Source of the DNA: Flexistipes sp.
Lineage (GTDB): Bacteria > Chrysiogenota > Deferribacteres > Deferribacterales > Flexistipitaceae
Assembly: GCF_036172515.1 (NCBI RefSeq)
Contig: NZ_JAXKVW010000015.1
Span: 1-64,000 of the forward strand
Length of the DNA: 64,000 nt
Direction of reading: 5' to 3'
Shown here piece by piece: positions 19,355-29,710 of this stretch. The notes under the pieces are model-generated. The model saw only the letters and a program-made list of their open reading frames with translations, made no database searches and was not told where the DNA came from. The translations under genes were made by a program, and so were the position numbers. Numbering within the stretch: the first letter of the stretch is position 1; each line of letters opens with the position of its first letter.

Positions 19355-19576
19355 GAGCAGAGTGAGTGAGGAATTTGAATTTTTTACCTCCGAGCTCTGC
19401 CTTGCGCAGAACAATATTGGCAAAATAGTTAGGTAGCAACTTAGTGAAGTGGGGAATTAGTGAGATAGGTTAAATTCCTCCCAATGTTCTCCTCACCACT
19501 CACCACTCACCACTCACCACTCATTACGCATAACACGTCACGCTTCACGCATAACGGTATTACGCCTCACGTCATT
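19355..19576. repeat. Spacer with short-period tandem tract
   Basis: Between convergent lutB and leuB. At 19490-19520 the 7-bp unit CACTCAC repeats almost perfectly four to five times. It then grades into CACGTCACGCTTCACGCATA and similar units to 19570. A GAGCAGAG/CTCTGC pair near 19355-19403 may act as a weak terminator for lutB. Confidence 0.55.
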
Positions 19577-20653
19577 TCAAAGCTTTTCAAGTATAGCATC
19601 GGCAAATTCTGTAGTTGGTACCCTTTTTTCAGAATTCTTGCCGTAAAAAATATCCCCCGTTCTATAACCTTCGGCAAGCGTTTTCTCTATTGCGCATTCA
19701 ATATCCGTAGCTGCCTCATCCATTCCGAACGAATATCTGAGCATCAAAGCAGCGGAGAGAATTTGCGCTGTGGGATTGGCAATATTCTGCCCTGCAATAT
19801 CCGGAGCAGTCCCGCCAATAGGCTCATAAAGTCCGAAGCCCTCCTCATTAAGGGATGCAGAAGGAAGCATGCCCAAGGAACCGGTTAGCATCGCTGCCTC
19901 ATCACTTAAAATATCACCAAACATATTTCCGGTAAGGATTACATCAAACTGAGAAGGATTTCTGACAAGCTGCATTGCTGCATTATCAACATACATATGG
20001 CTGAGCTCTATATCAGGATACTGTTCATCCCTCAGTTTGGTAACGACTTTTCTCCACAAAACACTGCTCATGAGGACATTAGCTTTATCAACACTCATAA
20101 CCTTTTTCCCTCTTATTCTTGCAGCTTCGAAAGCAAGCTTTGCTATACGTATTACTTCATCTTTCGAATATTTCATTGTATCCACAGCATAGGTACCGTC
20201 TTCCGATACATACTTAGGCTCGCCGAAATATATGCCGCCTGTCAATTCTCTGAAAATTGCGATATCAATACCCTCTTCAAAAAATTCCTCTTTAAGGGAG
20301 CATGCCTGGCTCAGGGGTTTAAACACTTTAATCGGCCTGAGATTGGCAAAAAGCTTAAAATGCTTTCTCAAAGGCAGAAGCGCTCCCCTTTCCGGCTGCT
20401 TTTCAGGAGGAAGGTTTTCCCATTTCGGCCCCCCCACAGACCCGAAAAGTATAGCATCGGAATCCTCACAAATCTTTAATGTCTGCTCAGGTAATGGGGT
20501 GGAAAATTTGTCTATTGCAATACCGCCGACATCAGAAAAGCTGTACTCAAATGTTTGTGAATATTTTTCTGCTATACTGTCCAAAACTCTAACTGCCTGC
20601 TCCATAACTTCCGGTCCTATACCGTCTCCAGGCAATACTGCTATTTTATACAT
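19577..20653 (-). CDS. leuB: 3-isopropylmalate dehydrogenase
   Basis: NAD-dependent oxidative decarboxylation of 3-isopropylmalate in leucine synthesis. The 358 residues start [20 protein letters not shown]. They include FGSVGGPKW (about 71) and the substrate region [19 protein letters not shown] (about 88), whose Arg-x3-Leu-Arg pattern and Leu context select isopropylmalate. [13 protein letters not shown] (catalytic Lys, about 184), the metal-binding [14 protein letters not shown] (about 242) and [13 protein letters not shown] also appear. It is transcribed alone here, away from leuA (31148) and from the ilv genes. leuC and leuD are not in the window. Confidence 0.96.
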   Translation of the reverse strand: MYKIAVLPGDGIGPEVMEQAVRVLDSIAEKYSQTFEYSFSDVGGIAIDKFSTPLPEQTLKICEDSDAILFGSVGGPKWENLPPEKQPERGALLPLRKHFKLFANLRPIKVFKPLSQACSLKEEFFEEGIDIAIFRELTGGIYFGEPKYVSEDGTYAVDTMKYSKDEVIRIAKLAFEAARIRGKKVMSVDKANVLMSSVLWRKVVTKLRDEQYPDIELSHMYVDNAAMQLVRNPSQFDVILTGNMFGDILSDEAAMLTGSLGMLPSASLNEEGFGLYEPIGGTAPDIAGQNIANPTAQILSAALMLRYSFGMDEAATDIECAIEKTLAEGYRTGDIFYGKNSEKRVPTTEFADAILEKL

Positions 20654-20764
20654 AAACTACCTCCGGATATTTAATTTTTAGAATATTACCAAAGTTTTCT
20701 TAGCGGATAAAATATGGTATTTTTTTAGTAAAGTCAAATCAGATTTTTTTCAATAATACTTAAT

Positions 20765-21035
20765 TCAAGTTTCGCACTTACACTGTTTTCACGTCTTTGT
20801 TCACCCTGTTAAATATCAGCTTCGCTGATTGCCTGTGGCATTTAACAGGGCAGGGAGTGAAAACGACGAAGCAATCTCACTATTTTTCTTGTTTTGAGAT
20901 TGCCACAACCCTGTTTACACAGGGTTTCGCAAGGATGACTATGGCTAGCACCAGTCTTTTAGACTGGTAAATATGTTTAACATTCTATATATTCGATAGA
21001 AGCGAATGCTATACAAAACGAAGTGCGAAACTTGA
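20765..21035. mobile_element. MITE-like element with nested hairpin modules
   Basis: Ends are 15-bp terminal inverted repeats: TCAAGTTTCGCACTT at 20765-20779 and AAGTGCGAAACTTGA at 21021-21035. The flanks carry an 8-bp direct repeat TACTTAAT (20757-20764 and 21037-21044), a target-site duplication. No coding capacity. Internal stems include GCAATCTC/GAGATTGC and ACCCTGT/ACAGGGT. Compared with the 142-bp copy at 45900 it contains two extra pieces. One is a hairpin module at about 20800-20851 with perfect stems CCCTGTTAAAT/ATTTAACAGGG and ATCAGC/GCTGAT. The other is an 82-base module at about 20933-21014 related to the repeat at 37734. Confidence 0.8.
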
Positions 21036-21039
21036 TTAC

Positions 21040-22125
21040 TTAATTATTCCCATGCTCTTTTTTATAAAGCATGAAAACAATAGGCAGGGAAAAGATAATA
21101 TGAGGGATAAAATTCGCCAAAAAGGGTGTTATAATACCTGCTCTGCCCATGGACTCACAGGAGGCCACCGCAAGCCAGAACCCGAAACCTGCGAACATTG
21201 CCCTTGCGGCCAGTGTAATATAAGAATGTTGTCTGGAAAAACTTATCGTAAGCGGAACAATTAAAAGAATAAGGACAATGATACTTAATGGATGAGCAAA
21301 TTTATTATAGAAAAGAAGTTTATATTTATCAGCATTCAGCCCTTTTGACCGATAAAGACCGATGAGCCTGTTCAACTCATCCAATGTAAGAAGTTTGGGA
21401 TTCGTATTAATAATAGAGACGATATTATTATAAGCCTCGCTTTTAACAACCTTTGAGGAAACATTATCCATCATTTTTGGAATATTTGTTGTATCGTAAA
21501 CCTTATAATCCTTTAAAATCCATTCTGAACCGCTATAAACACCACGATCAAAATCTACAATTTTAACAATTTTCCCCTCAGAGTTATAGAAGTATTCCAC
21601 AACATTCACCAGTATTTTATCAACTGGATCCACAACAGAAACGTTGATAAAGCGATTATCCGACTCCTTTACCCACAAATCGGAAAGCTCTCCTCTTGGG
21701 TTGTACTCTTTGCCTTCAATAACTTCTTTTTCGTATTTATCCCTGGCAAATTCGATTTCTGGATTTACATATTCACCGATAAAAAATAAAAAAATCCCCA
21801 CAACCAAACCTGCCCCGAAAAAAACAGCCGCTATATTCCTAATTCTGCCGCCCAGACTCACATAAGCCAAAATCTCATGATTTTTTATCATGGCAAGGAC
21901 AGTAAATATAGTCGCAGCAATAACGGCAACCGGCATGGTCTGATATAGGGAGTAAGGCATTTTCATAAGATCGAAAATGAGTATTTCGAGAACGCTGCTA
22001 TTATATTCACTGATATATTCTGTATGCTGCAATACTAAAAAAGATGTGTAAATTACAAGAATAAATGCCTGAACAAAAATAAGTTTTCTGAAAAACATTT
22101 TTATAAGATATCTGTTGAATATCAT
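21040..22125 (-). CDS. lptG: LPS export permease LptG (YjgP/YjgQ family)
   Basis: Inner membrane half of the LptB2FG ABC exporter that extracts lipopolysaccharide and feeds it to LptC. 361 residues: hydrophobic helices near 10-30, 52-80 and 95-118, a periplasmic beta-jellyroll (about 130-265), then three helices at the C-terminus. The two adjacent paralogues identify the pair as LptF and LptG. I call this one LptG because it is the second gene and follows lptF with a 4-base overlap; assignment between F and G is tentative. The stop codon lies at the edge of the MITE target duplication. Confidence 0.8.
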   Translation of the reverse strand: MIFNRYLIKMFFRKLIFVQAFILVIYTSFLVLQHTEYISEYNSSVLEILIFDLMKMPYSLYQTMPVAVIAATIFTVLAMIKNHEILAYVSLGGRIRNIAAVFFGAGLVVGIFLFFIGEYVNPEIEFARDKYEKEVIEGKEYNPRGELSDLWVKESDNRFINVSVVDPVDKILVNVVEYFYNSEGKIVKIVDFDRGVYSGSEWILKDYKVYDTTNIPKMMDNVSSKVVKSEAYNNIVSIINTNPKLLTLDELNRLIGLYRSKGLNADKYKLLFYNKFAHPLSIIVLILLIVPLTISFSRQHSYITLAARAMFAGFGFWLAVASCESMGRAGIITPFLANFIPHIIFSLPIVFMLYKKEHGNN

Positions 22126-23159
22126 TTAAAAACCTTTTTAATCATTATTACAGCAATTATCGAAAAAATAATGTTTGCAATCCATGCAGCAAGAAAAGGA
22201 TTAATCACATCTATCATATTTTCAGAAAAAATCAGAATAAGGTTATACAAAAATACTACCACCAGCGAGAAAAAAACTCCCAAGGACTTGCCAGCCCTCT
22301 GAAAGAATGAGCCGAATGTCAGACCAAGTGCGGCCATAATAAAAGCAGCAAAGGGAATGGCAAAACGTTTTGAAAACTCAAATTTATATATTTTTTCACC
22401 AAAGTTTTTTACTAACTGGGATAAAAACATGAAACGCTCACCCTGTATTTCAAAATCTTCCATCACGGGTATAGGTATCCTTACCTTAAAAGCATTGAAC
22501 CCTATTTTTGAATAGGCCTCACCCGATTTTTTCATCAAAGTTCCTTCACGGAAGTCAAAAACAATCTCACTTTGGTCAGTTGTAATAATATTCCCTTTAT
22601 TGGCAGTAATCACATAGCCCTGCCTTTTATCAACCACTATCAACTGCCCAAACGAATTCTTATCAAAAATTTTCTTCACATAAATCAGTACGCCGGGAAT
22701 ATCTTTATAAAGCTGTTTCTCTTTGAGATCATTTATGGACACTGATTTGGCAATCTGTTTCAGATTCCCGACCGCTGCTTTATTTCCCAGTGGCATTAAA
22801 TAACCCGTCATAAGTAGTGTTAAAAAGGCTGCAAAAACACCAAAAATGAAAACAGGCTTAAAAATTTGTCTGAACCCTGCACCGCTTGCCCTGATCACAA
22901 TCAGTTCCGAATCAACAGACATTCTGGAGAAAATGATAAGAATGCTCAAAAGTGTAGCAGTGGGTATCGTTATGGCAAGAAAAGATGGAAGATAATAAAT
23001 CACAGTCTGAACAATAAGGTAAGCGGGAACACTCTTTGCAAAAAAAAGCTCGGCAAGCTGAACCAGTTTATCAAGAAGCAGCAGGAAGATAAAAAAGATA
23101 TTCCCCAGTATAAAAACCGGCAGCACCTGCTTTAATACGTATTTATCAAAAAGATTCAT
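22122..23159 (-). CDS. lptF: LPS export permease LptF (YjgP/YjgQ family)
   Basis: Partner permease of the gene above. 345 residues, opening MNLFDKYVLKQVLPVFILG, with helices near 10-35, 53-78 and 98-120, a periplasmic domain rich in beta strands (about 130-265), and three C-terminal helices. The RMSVDSELIVIRASGAG coupling segment (about 85-100) is characteristic of LptF/LptG. It overlaps the gene before it and the one after it by 4 bases each (ATGA junctions), so translation is coupled. Confidence 0.83.
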   Translation of the reverse strand: MNLFDKYVLKQVLPVFILGNIFFIFLLLLDKLVQLAELFFAKSVPAYLIVQTVIYYLPSFLAITIPTATLLSILIIFSRMSVDSELIVIRASGAGFRQIFKPVFIFGVFAAFLTLLMTGYLMPLGNKAAVGNLKQIAKSVSINDLKEKQLYKDIPGVLIYVKKIFDKNSFGQLIVVDKRQGYVITANKGNIITTDQSEIVFDFREGTLMKKSGEAYSKIGFNAFKVRIPIPVMEDFEIQGERFMFLSQLVKNFGEKIYKFEFSKRFAIPFAAFIMAALGLTFGSFFQRAGKSLGVFFSLVVVFLYNLILIFSENMIDVINPFLAAWIANIIFSIIAVIMIKKVFK

Positions 23160-23437
23160 TTATTTTTATCGTGCAGTTTTATTACAGGTGTCTCTTTTTC
23201 CAGATTCACATAATCAATTCTGACAATGGAATTAACCGGCAGATAAGTGCTCTCTACATTCTTAAACTCATTTCTTATTTTATCTTCATTGGGCGTCACA
23301 AGAATATCCGATTCCCCCATAAACATAATGCCGCTCACTTCTATAAGTCCTAAAAAAGATGAAGGATTCACAGTGCCGGCATACAGCGTAAGAATTTCCT
23401 TGTCCTGATAAAACTGCAATTTGTATATTTTTCTCAT
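23156..23437 (-). CDS. DUF1820-family protein
   Basis: 93 residues, soluble, beginning MRKIYKLQFYQDKEILTLYA. The pattern GLIEVSGIMF, NEDKIRNEFKNVESTYLP and IVRIDYV resembles DUF1820, a small family of unknown function found in proteobacteria. It overlaps its upstream neighbour and lptF by 4 bases each. Family name is from recognition of the pattern; function unknown, though genetic coupling to lptFG suggests an envelope-related role. Confidence 0.65.
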   Translation of the reverse strand: MRKIYKLQFYQDKEILTLYAGTVNPSSFLGLIEVSGIMFMGESDILVTPNEDKIRNEFKNVESTYLPVNSIVRIDYVNLEKETPVIKLHDKNK

Positions 23438-23916
23438 GATTTAGGCCTTATTTTTAACTTCACTTTCCCATTTTTCATATCGATGTTGACATCAACATTA
23501 TCGTACCCTTTACTTTTCAGTTTATCAATTTTGGATTCAATGGCATCCACAACTTTTGATTTGTCGTATTTTTCCGGAATTTTATCGAGTTCTTTCTGAT
23601 AAAACGGCCTGGTGCTGCCTTTAACAGTCTTTTTGTCGGTTATTGGTTTTCTTGCACCCTCATACTCCATCATTTTTCGCGACCACTTTTCTCTGAAAGT
23701 GATATATCTTGCCACGAGATTGTTAAACCTGAATCTCAGAGTGGTATTTGTGAGCTGAGTAATATTGTATTTTTTTATCAGTTTGTTTATCTCTCTTTCG
23801 TACACAATGGGAGGGTGTTGTTTATTTCCGGCAAAAAACTGCGTATACTCAAAGTTGATCATCTTAATAAGATTTTCAAATCTGTCCAGATCTTCCCTTA
23901 CTTCCTTCGGGTCCAA
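23434..23916 (-). CDS. Small conserved basic protein, resembling the MXAN_5187 C-terminal domain
   Basis: 160 residues, soluble and charged. The first half has YEREINKLIKKYNITQLTNT and LRFRFNNLVARYITFREKW, similar to the C-terminal domain named after Myxococcus MXAN_5187. The C-terminus (DNVDVNIDMKNGKVKLKIRP) looks like a small beta hairpin. The start is TTG at 23916 preceded by GAGG at eight bases. It overlaps its upstream neighbour by 19 bases and the DUF1820 gene by four. Function unknown; the domain recognition is from memory and should be treated as tentative. Confidence 0.55.
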   Translation of the reverse strand: MDPKEVREDLDRFENLIKMINFEYTQFFAGNKQHPPIVYEREINKLIKKYNITQLTNTTLRFRFNNLVARYITFREKWSRKMMEYEGARKPITDKKTVKGSTRPFYQKELDKIPEKYDKSKVVDAIESKIDKLKSKGYDNVDVNIDMKNGKVKLKIRPKS

Positions 23917-24284
23917 TATATATACCTCATATCCGAATTTGTGGAAAAAACGTCAAATAAGACGTTAACAATAGAAATTATCAGACTTCCACCTATTGCG
24001 GTCCAGAAGCCGTCCACAACAAAGCCGCTGATAAAAAACGAAGTAAGCTCCAGAACAATAGCATTAACAACTAAATAAAACAGTCCAAACGTTACAAGCT
24101 GTAGCGGCAAAGTCATAAGCAGGAGCGCAGGCTTTACAAACGCATTAAGAGCCGTCAGCAAAAGAGCACTTATCATCAGCGTAAGAAAGGTGTCTATCTG
24201 TATATGCTTGAAAAGTACAGCAGCCAGCCCCACCCCTATTACATTAACAAAAATTCTGTAAACAATAAAATGCACCTTGTTCAT
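23898..24284 (-). CDS. Phage-holin-4 family (YvlD-like) membrane protein
   Basis: About 128 residues with four hydrophobic helices. The signature stretch is LNAFVKPALLLMTLPLQLVT followed by GLFYLVVNAIVLELTSFFI and a C-terminal SLIISIVNVLFDVFST. This is the PF04020 pattern (phage holin superfamily IV), common in bacterial chromosomes and not itself evidence of a prophage. I prefer the ATG at 24284, since family members begin close to the first helix; a GTG at 24338 would add 18 residues. Neither has a convincing ribosome binding site. First gene of the five-gene operon ending in lptG. Confidence 0.7.
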   Translation of the reverse strand: MNKVHFIVYRIFVNVIGVGLAAVLFKHIQIDTFLTLMISALLLTALNAFVKPALLLMTLPLQLVTFGLFYLVVNAIVLELTSFFISGFVVDGFWTAIGGSLIISIVNVLFDVFSTNSDMRYIYWTRRK

Positions 24285-24410
24285 AATTAATAGTCTAATG
24301 AATTGATACAAAAATGTAAAGTTAAAACGTTTTACCACTCAACTACGCAAACAACACACCAACTTCAACCCGGACGTTTAAAAAATAATCCACCGAAAAG
24401 CGATAATATC

Positions 24411-24439
24411 TTGAAAAAAAGATAATCATGTGTTATTTT
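24411..24439 (+). promoter_or_regulatory. Probable sigma70-type promoter of the ilv operon
   Basis: TTGAAA at 24411-24416, 17-base spacer, TATTTT at 24434-24439, 38 bases before the ilvD ATG. No leader peptide rich in branched-chain residues or terminator was found, so classical attenuation is unlikely here. Confidence 0.4.
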
Positions 24440-24477
24440 TCTAAACAATTTTAAGTTTAGTTAAACAGGAGTTTTTT

Positions 24478-26133
24478 ATGCGAAGTGATGAAATCAAAAA
24501 AGAACCTTCCAGAGCGCCACATAGATCGCTGCTTTATGGTACCGGTGTACCCAAATCAAGCATGGACAGGCCTTTTATCGGGATATGTTCAAGTTTTACA
24601 GACCTCATCCCCGGTCATTCGGGAATGAGAGATCTCGAACGATGGATAGAAAAAGGGGTTCATACAGGAGGCGGACACGGATTCATTTTTTCCGTACCGG
24701 GAATTTGCGACGGAATAGCAATGGGTCACATGGGGATGCACTACTCACTTCCCAGCAGAGATGCCATTGCCGATATAATAGAGTGTGTAATTGAGGCTCA
24801 CAGACTGGACGGTGTTGTGTTTCTCACCAATTGCGACAAAATAACTCCCGGAATGCTTATGGCAGCAGCCCGGGTAGACGTCCCTTCCGTATTTGTAACT
24901 GCCGGACCTATGTTAAGCGGAAACTGGCGCATGCAGAGAAGATCTTTTGTTCGCGATACATTTGAAGCCATTGCAAAATACAGAAGCGGGGAAATAGACG
25001 GTGAAGAACTTGAACATCTTGAAATGTGCTCCTGTCCCTCTCAGGGCTCTTGTCAGGGACTTTATACGGCCAACACAATGGCATGTTTAACGGAAGCAAT
25101 GGGTATGAGTCTTCCCGGCTGTGGTAGCGCACTGGCGGGACAGGCCAAAAAGAAAAGAATCGCTTTTGACTCAGGAGTCCAGGTTTGCAATTTAGTTAAA
25201 GACGATATCAAACCAAAGGATATACTGACAGAAAACGCTTTCCACAATGCCGTAACTGTTGATCTTGCCCTCGGCGGCTCAACAAACACAGCTCTTCATC
25301 TGCCGGCAATTGCCAATGAAACCGGTTTCAAACTGGATCTGAATCTTTTTGACAAATTGTCAAAAAGCACTCCCCACATAACCAATCTCAGACCCGGCGG
25401 AGAATATTTCATGGAAGACCTTGAATATGCAGGCGGCATACCTGCCGTTTTAAAAAGTCTGAAAACACTGCTAAAAGATAACATTACAGTAACGGGCGGG
25501 AAAATATATGAATCAGCAGATAGTGCTGTATGTTTTGATGAAAATATTATAAGAAATATTGACAACCCTTATCATAAAGAAGGAGGTATAGCCGTCTTAA
25601 GGGGGAACATTGCCCCGGACGGTTCCGTGGTAAAACAGTCCGCAGTCGATAATGAGATGCTGAATTTTACCGGCACTGCCAAAGTCTATGATTCCGAGGA
25701 AGATGCACTTTCAGCAATTATGGAAGGTGACGTTAAAGACGGTAACATTGTTGTCATCCGTTATGAAGGCCCAAAAGGCGGACCCGGCATGAGGGAAATG
25801 CTCGCTCCGACTGCTGCTATTACAGGCATGGGGCTGAAAAAAGTGGCGCTGATAACCGACGGACGTTTTTCCGGAGGTACACGGGGGCCATGTATTGGGC
25901 ATATTTCACCGGAAGCGGCTGAGGGCGGAATTATATCACTTGTCCAAAACGGAGATAAGATCAGCATTAATATTCCCGAAGGAAAAATAAATCTGGATGT
26001 TGATAAAAGTCAGCTGGAAGAAAGAAAAAAAGAATGGGTAAAACCCGCCCCGAAAATTGAAAAAGGATATTTGGCAAAATATTCGATGTATGTTAGCAGT
26101 GCAGCAGAAGGGGCAATATTCAAAAAAAGTTAA
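24478..26133 (+). CDS. ilvD: Dihydroxyacid dehydratase
   Basis: Fe-S dehydratase of valine, isoleucine and leucine synthesis, acting after ketol-acid reductoisomerase. 551 residues, normal length. Cluster cysteines occur in [15 protein letters not shown] (about 123) and [19 protein letters not shown] (about 190). The C-terminal active-site Ser is in [20 protein letters not shown] (about 465). A GGAG site precedes the ATG. First gene of ilvD-ilvB-ilvN-ilvC; 22 bases separate it from ilvB. Confidence 0.97.
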   Translation: MRSDEIKKEPSRAPHRSLLYGTGVPKSSMDRPFIGICSSFTDLIPGHSGMRDLERWIEKGVHTGGGHGFIFSVPGICDGIAMGHMGMHYSLPSRDAIADIIECVIEAHRLDGVVFLTNCDKITPGMLMAAARVDVPSVFVTAGPMLSGNWRMQRRSFVRDTFEAIAKYRSGEIDGEELEHLEMCSCPSQGSCQGLYTANTMACLTEAMGMSLPGCGSALAGQAKKKRIAFDSGVQVCNLVKDDIKPKDILTENAFHNAVTVDLALGGSTNTALHLPAIANETGFKLDLNLFDKLSKSTPHITNLRPGGEYFMEDLEYAGGIPAVLKSLKTLLKDNITVTGGKIYESADSAVCFDENIIRNIDNPYHKEGGIAVLRGNIAPDGSVVKQSAVDNEMLNFTGTAKVYDSEEDALSAIMEGDVKDGNIVVIRYEGPKGGPGMREMLAPTAAITGMGLKKVALITDGRFSGGTRGPCIGHISPEAAEGGIISLVQNGDKISINIPEGKINLDVDKSQLEERKKEWVKPAPKIEKGYLAKYSMYVSSAAEGAIFKKS

Positions 26134-26155
26134 TATTAATATAAAGAGGTAAATT

Positions 26156-27856
26156 ATGACAAAAACTGGAGCAGAAATACTCGTTGACTGCCTTAAAGCT
26201 GAAAAAGTCGACGTTATTTTCGGTTACCCCGGCGGCGTATTGCTGGGAATATATGATACACTTTTTGACGCAGATCTGCGGCATATTCTTCCGCGTCACG
26301 AACAGGGCGGCATTCATGCAGCTGATGCTTATGCAAGAGCAAGCGGCAAAGTCGGAGTCTGTTTTGCAACCAGCGGTCCCGGAGCGACAAACCTTGTAAC
26401 AGGTATAACCAATGCTCATATGGACTCTGTACCTGTGGTGGCTTTTACAGGTCAGGTCCCCACAGCTCTTATAGGCGGAGATGCTTTTCAGGAAGCTGAC
26501 ATCATAGGAATTACCAGGCCTATAGTTAAACATTCATACCTTGTCCAGGATGTAAATGATTTAGCCAGAACCATAAAGGAAGCCTTTTACATTGCCCGCA
26601 CCGGCCGGCCGGGTCCTGTTGTGGTGGATTTGCCGAAAGACGTTATGGCGGACAAAACCAAAGCCGAGAAATCTCCAAAAATGGATTTGCCCGGTTATAG
26701 TCCGACATATGAAGGTCATCCTTTGCAAATAAAAAAATTACTGAGAATGCTGGAGTCTTCCAAAAGGCCGGTGATTTATGCAGGCGGCGGAGTAATCATC
26801 AGTGAAGCTTCCAAAGAATTGAAAGCTTTTTCCGAAAAATTCAACATTCCGGTAATCTCATCTTTTATGGGACTTGGTGCCATGCCAACCGAACACCCTA
26901 ATTACATAGGCTGGCTGGGGATGCACGGCAATTATGCTTCAAACAAGGCTGTGACAGATTCCGATTATATAATAGCAATCGGGACACGATTTTCTGACAG
27001 ATCAACAGGAAGAATCAATGGCTTTGCTCCAAAAGCAAAAATCGCGCATATTGACATAGATCCTTCCTCAATTAGTAAGAATGTGAGCATAGACATCCCT
27101 ATAGTGGGTGATAACAGAACTGTGTTAAAGCAACTCACAAAATACTACGAGAAATACAAATGGGAAAAAAACGAAGCAGCCCGCAATGAATGGATGGAAC
27201 AGGTACGCAGCTGGAATCGGGAAAAGCCTTTTTCTTATAAACATTCTGATAAAGTCATAAAGCCCCAGTATGTTGTTGAAAAAATAAGTGAACTCACCAA
27301 AGGTGAAGCCATAATAACTACCGAAGTAGGACAAAACCAGATGTGGGCAGGACAGTTTTACAATTTTAAATACCCCAGACAGTTTATAACATCAGGAGGT
27401 CTCGGAACCATGGGATTCGGTTTTCCGGCCGCCATAGGTGCAAAGATAGCGATGCCGGATAAAGAGGTTTTCGATATTGCCGGCGACGGCAGTTTTCTTA
27501 TGAATATGCAGGAATTATGCACAGCCATACAGCACCGCCTGAATGTTAAAATAGCAATACTTAACAACAAATTTCTGGGTATGGTAAGACAGTGGCAGCA
27601 CTTATTCTTCAACAACAGATACTCCTACACATGTCTTGAATGTCAGCCTGATTTTGTAAAACTGGCTGAATCATACGGCTGCGTTGGATTACGGGCTGAA
27701 ACACCGGCGGATGTTGAAAAAGTTTTGAAGGAATCTTTAAAGGTCAAAGACAAACCTGTTGTAATGGATTTTGTTGTAGACAGAGAAGAAAACGTTTTCC
27801 CCATGATCCCGGCAGGTGCTGCTCTGAATGAAATGATTTTCGGTAACGAGAGGTAA
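26156..27856 (+). CDS. ilvB: Acetolactate synthase, large subunit
   Basis: Thiamine-diphosphate and FAD dependent synthesis of acetolactate or acetohydroxybutyrate. 566 residues. The catalytic Glu is in ILPRHEQGGIHAADAYARA (about 43-61). ATSGPGATNLVTGI, the FAD-domain segment near 200-330, and the ThDP/Mg motif GDGSFLMNMQELCT followed by NNKFLGMVRQWQ (about 440-480) are present. This organisation marks anabolic AHAS rather than the FAD-independent catabolic enzyme. The regulatory subunit gene follows after three bases. Confidence 0.97.
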   Translation: MTKTGAEILVDCLKAEKVDVIFGYPGGVLLGIYDTLFDADLRHILPRHEQGGIHAADAYARASGKVGVCFATSGPGATNLVTGITNAHMDSVPVVAFTGQVPTALIGGDAFQEADIIGITRPIVKHSYLVQDVNDLARTIKEAFYIARTGRPGPVVVDLPKDVMADKTKAEKSPKMDLPGYSPTYEGHPLQIKKLLRMLESSKRPVIYAGGGVIISEASKELKAFSEKFNIPVISSFMGLGAMPTEHPNYIGWLGMHGNYASNKAVTDSDYIIAIGTRFSDRSTGRINGFAPKAKIAHIDIDPSSISKNVSIDIPIVGDNRTVLKQLTKYYEKYKWEKNEAARNEWMEQVRSWNREKPFSYKHSDKVIKPQYVVEKISELTKGEAIITTEVGQNQMWAGQFYNFKYPRQFITSGGLGTMGFGFPAAIGAKIAMPDKEVFDIAGDGSFLMNMQELCTAIQHRLNVKIAILNNKFLGMVRQWQHLFFNNRYSYTCLECQPDFVKLAESYGCVGLRAETPADVEKVLKESLKVKDKPVVMDFVVDREENVFPMIPAGAALNEMIFGNER

Positions 27857-27859
27857 ATT

Positions 27860-28372
27860 ATGAGACACATTATATCAATCTTAGTTGAAAATAAACCGGG
27901 CGCACTCTCCAGAATCGGAGGGCTTTTCAGCGGCCGGGGTTACAATATTGAAAGCCTGTCCGTAGGGGTCACAGGTGATCCAAAAATATCCATCATGACT
28001 ATTGTCACAAAAGGTGATGACAGGGTTGTTGAGCAGATTATCAAACAATTGAGAAAGCTTATCAACACTATTAAAGTCAGAGACGTAACCCAGGTGGAGC
28101 ATATAGAAAGGGAAATGATACTGGTCAAGGTTCAGGCTCTGCCGAAGAATCGAACAGATATATTTAGCATTGTAAATACTTTCAGAGCAAAAGTTATAGA
28201 CTTGACTGGTGATTCTATGGTAATAGAAATCACAGGTACAAAAGACAAAAATAAGGCCTTTCTGCACGTGTTGGAACCTTTCGGGATAATTGAACAGGTC
28301 AGGACAGGCAGTGTTGCCATAGGCAGAGGAAACAAAGCAACCACAGAATTTACAAAACAAGATATAAAATAG
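27860..28372 (+). CDS. ilvN: Acetolactate synthase, small regulatory subunit
   Basis: 170 residues with an N-terminal ACT domain beginning MRHIISILVENKPGALSRIG and continuing RGYNIESLSVG, followed by the ALS_ss_C domain (about 80-160). It activates the large subunit and confers valine feedback inhibition. Sits between ilvB and ilvC with spacings of three and nine bases. Length matches the common short IlvN/IlvH form. Confidence 0.95.
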   Translation: MRHIISILVENKPGALSRIGGLFSGRGYNIESLSVGVTGDPKISIMTIVTKGDDRVVEQIIKQLRKLINTIKVRDVTQVEHIEREMILVKVQALPKNRTDIFSIVNTFRAKVIDLTGDSMVIEITGTKDKNKAFLHVLEPFGIIEQVRTGSVAIGRGNKATTEFTKQDIK

Positions 28373-28381
28373 GAGGATTAA

Positions 28382-29398
<1,017 letters not shown>

Positions 29399-29424
29399 TA
29401 ATTCAAAAAACTGCTGATATAAAG

Positions 29425-29451
29425 TACAGGCAGACTGCAGGTCTGCCTGTA
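29425..29451 (+). terminator. Hairpin after ilvC
   Basis: Perfect 11-bp stem TACAGGCAGAC/GTCTGCCTGTA with a five-base loop. Only two T follow, so it may be a weak terminator or a 3' stabiliser. Confidence 0.55.
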
Positions 29452-29710
29452 TTACACCAGCAAATTAAAACTTAACAATAAGTTAGCCGTGATGCGGAAT
29501 GCGTGGTGAGAAGTAAAAAGGTAGTTAATTGTTTTCCCAATAACAAATATACCAAAATGCAAATAACAATTTCTTTATTTCACCATTTTACTTTCATAAC
29601 GTCCTGCTATTCCCATATCTATAAAAAATTGGGAAGGTGGCAGTAACTTTTCATTGATATTTAGTATAAACAATATATAATTTTGTAATTATATATTTAT
29701 GAGGTAAAGA
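29452..29710. other. Spacer between ilvC and psd
   Basis: The ilvC-psd gap is 312 bases including the hairpin at 29425. It is AT-rich and contains a short degenerate tract (GTGATGCGGAATGCGTGGTG near 29490) but no gene. The very AT-rich 29640-29700 probably holds the psd promoter, but I could not fix its boxes. Confidence 0.4.

Noticed and set aside
19490-19520. CRISPR-like array at the CACTCAC tandem repeats
   Set aside because: Units are about 7 bp with no spacers of uniform length and there are no cas genes.
23898-24284. Prophage remnant suggested by a holin-type protein
   Set aside because: The PF04020 family is a common chromosomal membrane family and no other phage gene is nearby.
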